From assembly GCA_038093975.1 (NCBI GenBank), contig JBBPTG010000002.1:310001-374000 (forward strand): 64,000 nucleotides of DNA, read 5' to 3'. This document shows positions 35,527 through 48,466 of this stretch, piece by piece. A program made the position numbers and the translations under genes. Within the stretch, counting starts at the first letter, position 1, and each line of letters starts with the position of its first letter. The notes under the pieces were generated by a model. It was not told where the DNA came from. It worked only from the letters and a program-made list of their open reading frames with translations, and made no database searches. Source of the stretch: Chalciporus piperatus. Its lineage: Eukaryota; Basidiomycota; Agaricomycetes; Boletales; Boletaceae.

Positions 35527-36118
35527 GGATATGCGGCCTGTGGCTGCGTATTCATTATCCCATTTCTCGCTCTCATTTTTTTGTTCGCAATGCTATGGTA
35601 CAATCACATCAATTCCCATTACTCTCATACACTCTGCACTCACGTCCTACTCTCGCAATGAACATTCGTAATGCATACTCACAGCCAAGTCTCGTTCTAT
35701 TTCACCTTCACGCATTCCCTCGCGCTCCGTTGGATACTCGCATTACCGTTCGCTGTTGATATTCCTGTCGCTACATTGCCTCGTTTTGTGAACATCTCAC
35801 TTGCTCGTCGTCAGTTGGTCGTTGCCTTTTGTTCTGCTGCGACTCTACACTTTTGTTGGTATATCACATACACGTATGCAGTCATAATGGTCATGGATTT
35901 GATTTCTGAATGGTTGGCCTTGCTCTCAAGATCTCATGAATCATGGTCGGGTGTAGCAAGCGTGGCCAAATATGGTGTACTAATTAGGCGTAGTAGTAGG
36001 ACGTTGTGCGTGGCTCGGCAAATCGAAACGAGTCGAAACGTCAGCTTGTCCGAAATCAGCGTTCTGCTCTGTGCTCGTGTCGAAAAACCAGAACTGACAG
36101 GCCAGACACGTTGAAGCC
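35527..36118. other. Intergenic region
   Basis: About 590 nt between the PUF stop and the SEC16 start. A 147-codon open frame starting near 35671 has no family motif, is hydrophobic and irregular in composition, and is most easily read as UTR sequence. No RNA gene seen. Confidence 0.55.
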
Positions 36119-39100
36119 ATGAGCACCGTCGAAGCCGCAGCCTCGCTCTTTGGTTCGGACGCTGATTCTGGACCCGACCCTTTTGCGGTCATCGGGAACG
36201 AGGTCACTGACACGACACCACCCCAGCCTGATGCTGCCCAGGATGTTCAGGACGCTGAGCAACAGAGCCAGTCTTCCTCTTATCCATTCCAAATGGGCCA
36301 GGACGCTTCTACTCTCTTTGCCGAACAACTGTATCCAGACGCTCAGCAAGAGCAGCACGACCCGTGGTCCATCCCGACCGCACATGATAATGCTTCGGGT
36401 CAAACCAGGGTTTCGTCTTCGTACAATCACCAAGGCTATCGTTCCGAGTCTGCTGGATACGAACCCCACTCTGCATATGTTCCCCAACCAGGTCAGTCGA
36501 CCGTGAATACCTTAATTGTCGTTCGCTCAGTTCCCCGAACAGTAACTCAGCCGCTCTACGGGAATACTTCCACCACCTATGAGCCATATCGGCCCGCTCC
36601 TTCCACTGGTTATCAAGCATATAACCCCAGTCAATATCCCAGTCAACAGTATGCGGCGGCCTCGCTGACTCCTTACGACCCATACAAGTCCACCAACACC
36701 ACGTCAGGGTCAAGTACTTACGCACCTCAGCAACCAGAAACGATACAACCCGCGACAATGCCTGTACAACGGCAGGAAATATACGACAATCGCCAACCCG
36801 TAGCACGCTCTGTGTCCTCTCCCTACTCATCCACATTCCCTGCCATTTCGAAGCCATCTTTATCGAACGGAACACCCCAAACCACTCGGACTGCGTCCGA
36901 ATTTAGACCAAAGATGTCCAATGCCTATGACCCACCTCTCCCTCCACCAAAGATGCACAGAACAGCATCACCAATTTCGATACGCTCCTTTGGGCCCCCG
37001 CAGGGCGTCGCTTCTCACACTCCATATGCCCCTCCCACGAACCTTCCCGTGAACTCATATGAAGTCAAGTCTGTGTCTGGGCCCCCCAGGACGATATCCC
37101 CCAGCTCTATCCGCTCGGCTTCACCAGTTCCCGATCCCTACGCGCCTTCGAAGAGCGTTCCTGCCTACGCGACCTCCCAGTTCCGAAACAGGTCTGCGTC
37201 AAATGGCTCTACCATGTCTTCTTCAAGTGCCCGTGATGTTGTTCAGCCCCCACGCAAAGAATATGGTCTCGGGTTTGGGGCCCATATTGGGGAGCCAAGT
37301 TCGTATGGAAGCCTCCCTGCGCAACCCGTGGAACAGCACGTTCTTGCGCCACCCACTACTCGCTTGCCCTACGCTCCATCGCCTTCCCTGTTGGGTTCGA
37401 ATGATACCCTCGGCCGAACGGGCTCTCGGGCACCCATCGTCAGTTTTGGCTTTGGAGGCAAGATTCTCACTTGCTTCCATGGTTCTTCAGACTTGAATAC
37501 AGGGTTCGATGTTGCGCTTTCAACACGCCGGACGACAAACGTTACGATTCGTGTGTTGCACAAGATGCTGCCAGAATATGCGTCCGACACGAAGGTCGCG
37601 GATTATCCAGGGCCGTTGTTTTCTGACCCCGGCTCTCCTGTCACAAGCCTTGTGCGTACAGGATCTCAAGGCAAAACCAAGAAAGCTCGTGTGATCAAAT
37701 ATCTTGAAGAACGTGCCGAAGAAATCTCGCGCGGGACGATGTATATATCTGACAACCTCGAGCGACAACGTTTGGATGGGAAGCTGACTCTGGTGCGATT
37801 GCTGAGGGTCATGGTTGAAAACGATGGGTCGTTATCAGGAAGGTAATCAAGTTGAACAGCAGAGAGGGGTTGTTACTGACGATACACGTCAGCCCTTCCA
37901 TTGACAACGCAGTTCGTACAGCGTTATTGCCACGTATCGCTGGTACTCTGGAAGAACCAGGTCAAGATGCTTCGCTTTCTCCGCCGACGTTTGTATCTCC
38001 AATGCACAACGGGTATGGCCTCTCGTCAATGCACCAAACTAGCAAAGAGGTCCCCATATCGGTCTCTACCCTTCTTCCCTCTGCCCTTGACAAGATACAA
38101 GAGTACCTAATTCGGGGAGAGCGTCGTCGGGCCTATCACTATGCCCTAGATCAGAAATTATGGGCGCATGCGATGATCATTGCAAGCAGCATCGACAAGG
38201 AGGCATGGAAAGAAGTTGCCAATGAATTCTTGAGGGTTGAGCTGGGGGCTCAGGAGGCTCAACGTGCCATGCCTCATGTTCGTGGGAGGGACGCATTACC
38301 CCCGCAACCAAATGGGCGTGAATGGCTTCGAGTTGCATATAGCGTGTTCTCAGGTCAAGGGCCCACTGCAGGTATGGTCTCGTCCGAACTTACGGTGGAG
38401 TCGCTCATGTGTTCTTTTCAGTGCGAGAGCTTGTCTCCCCTAGCGTTCTCTCAAGAACGGCGACGACCGGGCTACAGGTTCCCGCACCAATGTTGTCACA
38501 GATCACTCCCATGTCTCCCAGTTTCCCGTCGGCCACTACCGGTCCACAAATACCTTCTGAAACGCTCGCATACTGGCCCGAGATCGTAGCCAGTATTATG
38601 TCAAGCCCGTCGAATCCAGAGTGCTCTGCAGCTTTATCGGCTCTTGGAGATTCCCTGGCGTCGCACCATCTCGTGGAGGCGGCTCACGTTTGGTATATGA
38701 ATTCTGCTTTGTCTCTCAGAACCAAGCATGACCTTGTTTGACAGTTACCTTCTTTCGCCTCAGACTTCGGTCATGGGAGGCATTGGTGCTCCTTCTACAC
38801 GCATGGTGCTCCTGGGCTCGCAGCCTCTGCCCTCTAATCCTGCCTTCTTCAGGGATCCGGATCCCATTATATTCTCCGAGATCACAGAGTTTGCGTTCTC
38901 CCTGAAGACGCCAACCAAAGGTCAAGACCCTTTCCATGGTTTCCCTCATCTCCAGGCCTACAAGCTCGTCCGAGCTGCTTATCTTGCCGATGTTGGGCAC
39001 GTTCAGAATGCAATCAGGTATTGCCTGACTTTGTCACCGCTCCCGAATATCACGTTGACTAACTCGCGCAAGGTACTGCGAAGCAATTACAGCAGCCATG

Positions 39101-40766
39101 ACGCGACCCTCGCCATATTTCACCCTTACAATGGTGGATGGACTAAAGAACCTTGCCGACCGTCTAATTGGCTCTCCCCATATGGACAAATCCTCGTCTT
39201 GGATAGGCGGGAAAGTGAATAAACCCTCCCTTGACAGCATCGGTAGTTGGCTTGAAGTGCGTCTCACCAAGTTCATTGCGGGCGAAGGCAATGAGAACTC
39301 CCCTTCCCCGCGCGACCCTTCGAGCGCTCAATTTTCGGGCCCCTTTTCAAGCTACAGCTCTATTTCCTCCGCGACGACCTCAGCCAGCCCATCTCCCCCC
39401 CCTACAGTTGTCAACTCATACTCCATCTCGACAACACAGCCACCCAGGCGTAGTGGATCCGCAATGGCGCTCCCGTCCAGCATTATGCACGCTCCGATTG
39501 ACAGGGCATCTTCTGCTATGGAGTACTACCGCCCTGTGAGGAACGCATCACCTGCACCTCCCAAGACTGCACCGCTTCACTCCACGGGTTATCCTTACTC
39601 GCCCTACGCCGCTCAGACAACTACGCCTTCCGCGCCCAATGGATATATCTCTGCATATGGGAGCGAACCGTCCTCGCGAAAAACCTCGCTTGAGATGACG
39701 ACCGAGGAGGTTGCAGAATTGCAGATCACTGGTCAGGACGAGCCCGAACAACACCAGCAGGAGCTAGAAGATGTGGGTGATGGCCAAGCCACTCAGGATT
39801 CTTGGTGGAACTCGCTCAGTAACACCGATTCTGTGTCAACACCTACAGCTACCAAATTCCATCACGTAGAAGACGCAAGGGAGTTAGGAGATGGGTTTAT
39901 ATCTTTGATGGATGACCCGTCGTTGTCAGTCACACCGAGCGCGAGTTCACCATCTTATCGGAGAATGGAAACCTCCTATGGGGATGAGGAAGATGATCTC
40001 GGCCTAGGGAATGGTCCGTTCAAGAGGAAACAAGAAGAACCTGCAAAGGTGACCCAGGATAAGCCACAAGCTCCAGCTGCTCCAGCTGCATCATCACAGG
40101 AACCTCCCAAGAGTACTGAGGGACAAGGTAATCCAAGTGCGGCTTTAAATTTCGTGGTCTAGACTAAATGTTTCTTTCTAGACGCTCAACCCGCAGCCGC
40201 TTCCGGAGGCTCATGGTTGAGCCGGTTCTGGAAACGATCCGATGCTCCTCCAGGACCAGTTAAAGCCAGCCTCGGCGAAGAGACCAGTTTCTACTATGAC
40301 AAGGAACTTAAGCGTTGGGTGAACAAGAAGGTAAACACTCCTGCGCTCCTGCAACATCATCGTTGCTCATCCCTCCTTCCAATCCTAGGCCGGCGCAGAA
40401 GCCCCGCAAGCACAGGCTCCTCCACCTCCACCCTCACGAGCCCAGACTGCCTCTCCTACCGTAAGTGCCTCCCGTCCCAATGGAATCCCCAACGGGATGG
40501 CCGGTCCGCCTCAGCCACCTCCCCCGCGGACTGCGTCTGCGATTGACTTGACCACATCTCCCACCGCGAAAGTTCCGATGCGCGTACGATCCAACTTGGT
40601 GCCTATGGAAATTGCATCCATGCCAAACACACCAGCACCGGGCAGCTCGGCCGGCTTACCCCCACCACCACCAATGGGACGTTCGCGATCACAAGCAGCG
40701 AAAAAGAACACAAGAAGTAGATATGTAGATGTGTTCCAGCAAGATGGGTCTTCGGGCGGTGTATGA
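36119..40766 (+). CDS. SEC16: COPII coat scaffold Sec16
   Basis: A large peripheral ER-exit-site protein that organises COPII assembly. Exons 36119-37842, 37893-38371, 38422-38692, 38745-39017, 39073-40127, 40182-40330 and 40389-40766 sum to 1,442 codons plus stop. The first 430 residues are disordered (Ser/Pro/Tyr/Gln-rich). The conserved central domain begins at IVSFGFGGKILTCFHGS and includes LDKIQEYLIRGERRRAYHYAL, LWAHAMIIASSIDKEAWKEV, GREWLRVAYSVFSGQGPTAV, SLASHHLVEAAHVCYLLSP and FPHLQAYKLVRAAYLADVG. The C-terminus WLSRFWKR, FYYDKELKRWVNKK and a proline-rich end match the Sec23/Sec12-interacting end of Sec16. A possible extra 39-nt intron at 36492-36530 would keep frame, so whether it is spliced cannot be told. 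Confidence 0.93.
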
Positions 40767-40985
40767 CGCGCTGACTTCAGATGGATTCCCTCACCTAGAC
40801 AGTCTCTACGTTTTTCTCTCGCGTCTTCATTATATCTCCTCTATTATTGCGTTCTTGTTGGATCTTTATCTATCACACATTCCACTGCAAAGCATTGTAC
40901 CCTGCATGAGCGCAGACTGAGTAGACTATAAACTGGATGCAAGATCAACGAGTAATGAATTCACGTATGGACGACATTCAGTCAA

Positions 40986-42188
40986 CTAAAACACTAGTTT
41001 AAATGGGTAACCTGTGCTTGCTGGTTAGCACTATAGCGGAGGGGGACGTAACTGTGACATACCCCTGTTCTTGATGCGGAACAATGACACCAAGACGGAG
41101 AAAACGATGAAGTTGACTGCTGTCCATAGGTATACCTGGGTCCGTTGACGAGCAGGTGACTTTTGGTAAGGTGTGACGATTGTCAACATCAGGAATGAGG
41201 CTCCAAGCACCCCATCTATACGTGACGGTATATCAGTGACCCTTCCATGGTCAAAGAATAAGTGATCCTCACAAATCATCGACACGACCTGCACTTCCTG
41301 ACCATATTGGTTCTGGTAACCCCCAGCGATCCAGTTGCCATCAGGACCACTGTATGGCATGCCACGAATGCGTGTAAACATCAATCCAGAGGTCATGACC
41401 AACGATACGATGATTGTTCCGGCAGCCCACATCCAACGGTTATACAAAACAGGACGGATGAAGCGGAAAATGAGTGTAACAATGGGAATAATGGCAATGA
41501 ATGTGCCAATTTTTGCCCAGTCGATGGGAGCCTTGTAGGGAATCGGAATGGGCGTGTGGATGGAAAGCTGTTCGGCCAGAGGTCCGGCTTCGAAGCCACT
41601 GACGCAAAAATAACAATCAGCGAGGCTTATCGGTAAAAAAAGGGGGATTATTACTTTGAAAAATCGAACTTGAAGGGATTAGCCACATTTTTCGCGTTGG
41701 GACCCTCCGTAGCAGGGTAGACGTGGACTAAGGGTGCAGAGTTGAGTTGAAGCTGCGCACAGATGTTAGCGTGTCCTGACGAGACTTTGGGACATCTCTT
41801 ACCTTTTGGAATACTCTGACGGACTCCTCGAATTCGGCTGTGGCAAAGAAGTGATTATCCCGGTGCTCTTTGGGCGCAGTAGTCCAGGCCTTTGCGACGG
41901 CCTTGAAGGAGGGATCAAACTCTCTATGGCAGGGTCACTTGGCTGAATGACGAAAAGGAACGAGGAATCTTACTTGCACGGTGCACACCTGCGCTGAGGA
42001 CTCAAGGCCGTGAACTGGATTGAAGCCGACCAGGTGCGCTTGGGAGAAGTGAGCATGTCATAGACGCGCTCATCGAGACGAATGACGCCGTTCCCTTCGG
42101 CTGCGAGTTGTATCAGCTCTTCATGGGGGGAGCTTTTGGCGGCCAGACAGAGTGGGATGTATAAAAGAGCGAGCAGTGGCCAGAGCAT
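40986..42188 (-). CDS. OST3: Oligosaccharyltransferase subunit Ost3/Ost6
   Basis: A thioredoxin-fold subunit of the ER oligosaccharyltransferase that captures acceptor polypeptides for N-glycosylation. The start MLWPLLALLYIPLCLAAKSS is a signal peptide. The luminal domain has RLDERVYDMLTSPKRTWSAS and the redox motif CAPC. FEAGPLAEQLSIHTPIPIPY leads to four membrane helices (TFIAIIPIVTLIFRFI, WMWAAGTIIVSLVMTSGLMF, ASFLMLTIVTP, YLWTAVNFIVFSVLVSLF) with GMPYSGPDGNWIAGGYQNQY between them. Reading straight through ends at 41031; splicing a 42-nt intron (gtatgt...ccag) instead gives STGYPFKLVF, the GYPF-type C-terminus usual for the family, so the stop is set at 40986. It is divergent to PIK1. Confidence 0.92.
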
Positions 42189-42394
42189 GTTGAAGTGGTA
42201 GTGGACTGCTAGTGGACTGGCTAGAGACCGAGTCCAAGTTGGAGTCGACGTGTCATGATCTCGCTTGTCGTGGGAAGCTCTCCCCTCCCGCATGTCCGGC
42301 AACTCACCAAACTAGTACTACCAGCAAGTTCCTCACTTGCTCGCTGTCTCCAACGGCGACGAGGACAGTCATTGTCTCGTCGTCGCAGCCAGCA
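42189..42394. promoter_or_regulatory. Divergent promoter (OST3 / PIK1)
   Basis: About 205 nt between the two start codons. An open frame continues upstream of the PIK1 start to an ATG at 42212, only 23 nt from the OST3 start; the conserved protein begins MSHALLLRLFLSP, so the upstream stretch is treated as leader and promoter. Confidence 0.4.
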
Positions 42395-45300
42395 ATGTCT
42401 CATGCATTGTTGCTACGACTTTTTCTGTCTCCTTCATTCTTCTCTGTTCATGTCGCGCTCCGATACCTCATGCTCTATGCAGACAACATCGGGATCACAT
42501 ACTACCTCACTCGCAGGCTCAGGGATCTTGACACTCACGAACTACGAGACGTGTGGGGTTTCATTTGGTGTGTCCAGCTCCCCCGATTCCACTGTTCGCG
42601 ATCTCATATGCTGCTGCATCCAGTCACCTTCTCGTGACTCGTCCGTCAAAGTCGCGAGCACTCGAGTGCTTCGTGGTCGACATTGCGCATCGGTCCACCC
42701 ATATCGCCATGCTTGTCAGTCCAATTTACCTCCTCCAAGCTGACAACTGGGCTCATTGGCACAAAGACATTATGGTTCATGCAAGCTGCTCTGCAGGACC
42801 TTTCGGCATCTCCGAATTCCCCGTCCTTTCTCGTCTGTCAAAGAACCCTGCATAGCTGCCACGAAATAATCTTTGCTCAGTTGCCTCCCCCTGTATCAGG
42901 TCCGTACTCAAGCCCAAGCTCGTCCTCTGATTCGTCGGTTGCGCGAAGAAAGGTCAAGTCCCGTGTGGAACCTGCCATCGTTGGTATCGGCCTTCTCTTA
43001 GCAGGTGCCCCTGCTATGCCAACGCTCACCCTGGTTATGGGAGAGGTTTCTTTACAGCAAGGCCGAGTGGATGACGACGGCGTGAACCCGAGAAGTGTCG
43101 AGACAGGCGACGAGCTGGCACAGGGCGTGCCTACCCACCCAGACTCGGGTGAAGACGAAGACAACCCTTCCGACGAGCAGCCGGGTAGTGCACAGACAGG
43201 AGAAACAGGGGCGATTCCTGGAAATGAGCTACCCTCGAAGACAACAGTAGCTCGATCGCTTCCACATCGCCGGCGTACCATAGTCGCTGCGCAGACAAGT
43301 CCCGCGCTCGTTCATCTTCGCAACACACATCGCTCGAGGTTGTCAGAAGATCCCCTTGATCAACAAGACCCCGTTCCTCGCGGTCGCGTTTCGAGCCCGT
43401 ATCAGTCCTCTCCTTCGATAGCTTCATCGTTATCCCCTCTCCGACAGAATGGAGTAGCTGCAGCTGATGCTTTGCTGCAAAGGTATGACCTCCAGTCACA
43501 ATTTCGTTTGCTTCGAAGCCACTATTGCCGATCAGAGGTATGCCCCCCTGCAACTTGGCATAACCAGAGCCATACTTTCTTCGTTTAGGTTCAGTTCCTT
43601 CTCACACTCGAGACCATATCCAATCGCCTCTTAGTTGTGCCCAAACCAGCGCGGGTTAGTGCTCTACGTGCTGAGTTGACTGCTCTGAACCATAAGCTTC
43701 CTGCGGAGGTTATACCTTTCCTTGTCTTCATTCCTTTCCTTGTCCCTCATTTTTCTATTTCCTAGGTTTGCATGCCAATGTGGTGCTCCTCATCGGATAC
43801 ATGCCTTGCCCCCTCCACTACCGCCATTAACACCCAACCCCATCACAAAATCGTTCGTATTCCACCTGGTGAAGCCGTGGTTCTGAACTCCGCTGAACGC
43901 GCACCTTATCTCCTCCTCATCGAAATTATAAACGATGACCTCGATTTTGACCCGTCTAAGCGTGGCAATAAGGAAATTCTCAAACGTATTGTTTCAAAGG
44001 AGAATGAGCGAAAAGGTGCCTCGAAAGAACTCATAACATTTGGAAACACGAGGACAACTCCCTCCGTCGTCGTCGATGCGGTCGCTGGGTCCGACCACGT
44101 CTTGGGGAAAGATACCGCCGAGCTAGAGGACAGAGGGACAACGAATGAACCCAATACGCCGCTGGGTAGTAACCCCGCACCAACTGTCACGGATGACGAA
44201 GAAGTGGATCTTGTCGAGCAACTGTATGGCGAGGGACGGTCGCTCCGCGGCCCAATCGATCTTACGGAAAGTATTGTCCTACCACCTATGCCCAAGAATA
44301 AGGAACTGGAGCTTGCTGCTTGGTCTCGTACTCCCCCATTGCCATCCTCTCCCACGGTTGAACAGAGTCCTATACATACCTCACCTACGAACTCTCGCTC
44401 TATACCTCAGCCAAGGTCCCAGACTCCAGATCCCCTCAACTCTTCCAGCGGAGGGGAACGATTTTTGTCCCTTGATGACTATTCGGAGCGAATGCGAACG
44501 GCAGCAATTATGCTCGCACAGCTAAACTCCAGTCTTGTCCGCGAAACTGTAACCTCCTTGCCTGGGCCAACGGGAAGTGGATCGGTCGCGGCCCGCGGAG
44601 GATCACAGGATACCCCTTCCTCTTCAGGTCCCCTCAGCTGGCTACCGGGTTCGAGCTGGCTCGGTACTGGAACCACCTCGGGCGGATCAGCAGGCGGTCC
44701 TGTTCACCCTTCTCTTGGTGGAAATCCCAAACTACAAGACATCGTCACCACAGCCCCTGTTACACGCATGCGTGTCCAACACGCTGAAGCTGCGGCAATC
44801 AGGGATCGCATCATGCAGGAGATGCTCTCGCTTGAGGAAGAGCGTATGGCACGTATGCGTGAAGGTGAGATCGGCTTTGGTGATTTCGGATCAAATGGTG
44901 GCTTGAAGACGGCCGAGGACGAAGGGATTATCAAAAGGGAGTTGAGCAAGGTCGATCCATCCGCAGTGGTGTTTAGTGAGTCTTGGGTTGCCAAAAAGGT
45001 TCGGGTAACTCCTCCATGCTTTTTATCGTTGCTTATGCACTTCCAAAGAGTCGAATACGGCATGGGTCGCCATACGGGTATTTAGGTGCGGAGTCCTGTA
45101 TATTACTGTATGGCTTCTCTGTGATCTTGGACACTAGCAAACTGGGACTGCGTCTCTGTCATCGTGAAGACCGGGGGCGACCTGCGACAAGAGCAGGTTG
45201 CTGTACAGCTTATTCGAGAATTCGAGCGGATATGGCAAGAAGAAAGTTGTCAATGCTGGGTTCGATAGTGAGCCTCGACTGTTCAGCTTGCTTTCCGTCG

Positions 45301-46235
45301 TGGACCTGACAGAAACGTAGCTTCCGCATTCTCATCACGGGGGCATCCTCGGGCTTAGTCGAGACGATCACAGACGCTGTATCTATCCATTCTATTAAGA
45401 AGGCCGAGTATGCACGACGTTTGGCAGAAGGCCGACTAGGATACGTAACGTTGATGGACCACTTCAAATCCACATATGGGGATCCCTCGACAGCCAAGTT
45501 TGCTCGTGCGCAGCGCAACTTTGCAAAGTCCCTTGCAGGTGAGTTTGTTCCACGAAGAACCTTCGAACTGTCCATAATCACATCCCACTCCGTCAAGGCT
45601 ACTCAATTGTAACGTACCTTCTCCAAATCAAAGATCGACATAATGGGAATATCCTACTCGATCGCGAAGGACACCTCATCCACATTGATTTTGGGTTCAT
45701 GCTATCAAACTCCCCTGGGAACATTGGGTTCGAAGCTGCTCCCTTCAAATTGTCTCCCGAGTATGTTGAAGTCCTAGGGGGTATCACTGGTGAGGCGTAC
45801 TTGGAGTTTAGAAGGCTGTTCCGGGAAGGATTCGAAGCTGCCAGGAAGCACTGCGACAGGATCATCAGTAAGTGGTATGATGCACGAGATCTCGATATTT
45901 AATGCACCGACCATTTTGTAGCTTTGGTGGAGCTGATGCAGAAAGGTTTGTTTGTACGACAACCCCTCAGAATTTTCGTTCACTACTTTTAATAGATTCC
46001 ACTCTTCCATGCTTCGCTGCCTTCGGCGATCAAACGGCCAATCAACTCAGAGAACGTTTCCAACCAGCTCTCACCCACTCCCTTGTCGGAGAGTACGTGG
46101 ATCGGCTCATCGATAGCTCACTAGGTTCCAACTGGACACGTCTTTACGACTCGGCAAGTATCCCCGGCCGATATTCAGTTCCTTGCATGCTCACTATACC
46201 TACAGTTCCAATACTATTCCCAGTCGATTCTGTGA
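42395..46235 (+). CDS. PIK1: Phosphatidylinositol 4-kinase Pik1 (class III beta)
   Basis: Makes PtdIns4P at the Golgi (and nucleus) for secretion. The N-terminus MSHALLLRLFLSPSFFSVHV and DTHELRDVWGFICHLLVTRP matches the helical lipid-kinase-unique region of Pik1. A Ser/Pro-rich linker precedes the catalytic domain, which begins KIVRIPPGEAVVLNSAERAP; further blocks are YLANWDCVSVIVKTGGDLRQ, AVSIHSIKKAEYARR, the catalytic loop DRHNGNILLD and the metal-binding HLIHIDFGF. The C-terminus YDSFQYYSQSIL is characteristic. Roughly ten small introns; the last (46154-46205) begins GC, not GT, and its removal is required for the conserved end. Start chosen at 42395 because homologous sequence begins there. 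Confidence 0.94.
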
Positions 46236-46492
46236 CCCATCCGCGATGGGACCTGTGTAAGAATCTATGTTCGCTTGCAGAGGCGAATATTTACATATGA
46301 ACGCGACGCGAATCCTGATGTCCAAGACCACTCGGTCGCAACCATGATGCGTTAGATGACGTTGTACACATTACCCAACATCATCTAGAAATATGAGTTG
46401 CTACTCCACAACGGTGGATACCTGCCAAAAGCTATTCTAGGTAGGGTCAAGGCAGGTGCATGTCAATCAAAAGACCAAGAGGATTTCCAACA

Positions 46493-48219
46493 TCAAAGCA
46501 ACTTTTCGTATTTGTTCAAACACGAATACCACTCGTAGTCTTCCGAGAAGTAGGGATTAATTCCGTTTCGAGAGTTGATTGACAAACTCACCAAAATTCT
46601 GAGCGGGGTCGCACCAGCACTTGCCTTTCGAGTGCGGTTCACCTTGAGGACAGTGTTGGAAAGGTTCATGCCGATAGCCAATGTCGTGGAAGAAGTGAAG
46701 CTGGTCTTTCCGTGCGAAAAGAGCTGCACCTAAGCTGTGCACGGGTGCATCACCCCAACGCTATCGGAGAATTAGCAGTTGGATCTCTCAGCTGGACAAC
46801 ATGTGTAATACAGACTTCATAGTAGAAACCACCTTGTTGATCCAGATAGTCGAAGAACTTGGAGTATGCTTCACCTCTCCAAAAGTCCATGTCGGCGATC
46901 TCAAAGTTACTCCAGACTACAATCGGAAAGACGTTGAGACCGGTGAATCAAGAAATCCAGAATGAAGCCTCACAATGGCATAGGTTATAGGTTTCCCCTC
47001 CGTTGTCTGAGAGGAAGCCCATTGCATTATTGGGGGGTAACAGCCCGGGGTTATCCTTGAGGAAAGCTAAAACATAATTACTTATTGCCGTGCAACGAAG
47101 TCACAGCTAGCAAGCGCACTTTTCACATTGTTCCATAAGGTTGGAATAGTAGCTGGGTACTCGAAGAGCGAGACGGTGAACCCTACATCCATGCAAATGG
47201 TGTTGAGTGACCCCCTGAGTGCTTCTTTTCAATTGAACCTCACCGTATACTTTCTTTTGGTCTTCCATCAACAGGAATGGATCGTAGTCGACATCGCAGA
47301 AGAATTTGACGTCAGGTCTACCAGAAACACAGTCATTACCTGCAGATAACTCGGAACTCGATGCTTACTCCACTCGCCAGTAATATCTGTATTTCTGGAG
47401 CAATTCTTGTCTGTAGAAAAACTGCAAGACGTTAGTTCCATTCAACAGAATACGTCTGATAACGTACGCCTGAGTTGAACCGACACATGTTTCGATACCT
47501 GAAGAGGGATAGTGTTAGAACCATGGGAGACAGAAAGGCCCAAGACGTACGGCACGCTTCCTAGAAGTGGTAGAGATTAATCAAGAACACACAAGTTGAA
47601 AGAGGATAAACGTGCCCCCATAGATGACATTATTGTTCACCATGTTTTCACGAGCCTTAGTGGCCTTTTCTTCATCAATCCAAGGTGGTTGTACCCAGTG
47701 GTCTTGAGGGATCAGGCCAAACTCGACAGTCGCCTGAGTAAGGGATGAGACATATCTGGGCAGTGATGAGTATGAAAAGTAATGGACAATAAGATAGGGA
47801 TCGTACTCCTTGAAGTCGTTGGTGAATGGTTCGTCGTTGAGGAAGACATAGGGATAATTGAACTTCCTGTTGAATCTATCCTCGATTTGCTTCATGCTAC
47901 TCATGATACCAGCAAGATCACTGTTCCGCACGAGCATGACGAAAGTAGCGTTTGCTTTGCGGTCTGGCTCGTAAACGAGCTCTGGTGGTTTGTAATACTG
48001 GTCTGGTACGGGTGGGTATGATGGCTGGGGACCAGAGACGAAATCTGTGAGGCGCGACATGGATGTGGCCTTGCCATATTCTTCGTGTGTGAAGCTGAGA
48101 ATGTAATGCAGGCCAACCTAGTTATAGGGTAGTCAGATGCTTGGCGACGACAATGACGTGCCTAGAATACTTGCGATTATGCCCAGGACAAGGATAACAT
48201 AACGCATAGGCGTCATCAT
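46493..48219 (-). CDS. Alpha-1,2-mannosyltransferase, KRE2/KTR family (GT15), copy A
   Basis: A Golgi type II membrane enzyme adding alpha-1,2-mannose to N- and O-glycans from GDP-mannose. MMTPMRYVILVLGIIASILG is the signal anchor. The catalytic domain includes ANATFVMLVRNSDLAGIMSS, RKFNYPYVFLNDEPF, PQDHWVQPPWIDEEKA, VIYGGSVPYRNMCRFNSGFF, YWRVEPDVKFFCDVDYDPF, FTVSLFEYPATIPTLW, ETYNLCHFWSNFEIADMDFW, GGFYYERWGDAPVHSLGAAL and ends DYEWYSCLNKYEKLL. About twelve introns of 45-60 nt are needed, including a GC-AG intron (47561-47615) between YGG and SVPYRN. The downstream neighbour is a same-strand paralogue, only about 250 nt away. All family blocks are intact. Confidence 0.92.
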
Positions 48220-48466
48220 CTTTAGCAAGGACACAGTTGGTCCAGATTGATGGAACGACCTGCGTTGTTGTTAGTGGTGCTTAGAGGGTGCTACACTGAG
48301 TTGGAAACGAGCCACACTCAGGTTTACGACCGAAAGGAGACAAACTGCACAGCTGCCACGTGTCGCAGGGATGGTTTCGATTCAGACTCATGCCAGTTCC
48401 ACGAACCATTCCTTGCGGTATTTACTCATACAAACGACCGTGTAAATGCCTATTTATCACGAATTT

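Noticed and set aside
35671..36114. A 147-codon plus-strand frame between PUF and SEC16
   Set aside because: No motif, no splice partners, position fits 3' UTR and promoter.
36309..36875. A 188-codon minus-strand frame
   Set aside because: Antisense to the Sec16 N-terminal exon; irregular composition, no motifs.
42212..42394. Longer N-terminus for PIK1 from an upstream ATG
   Set aside because: It would start 23 nt from the divergent OST3 start and adds unconserved sequence before MSHALLLRLF.
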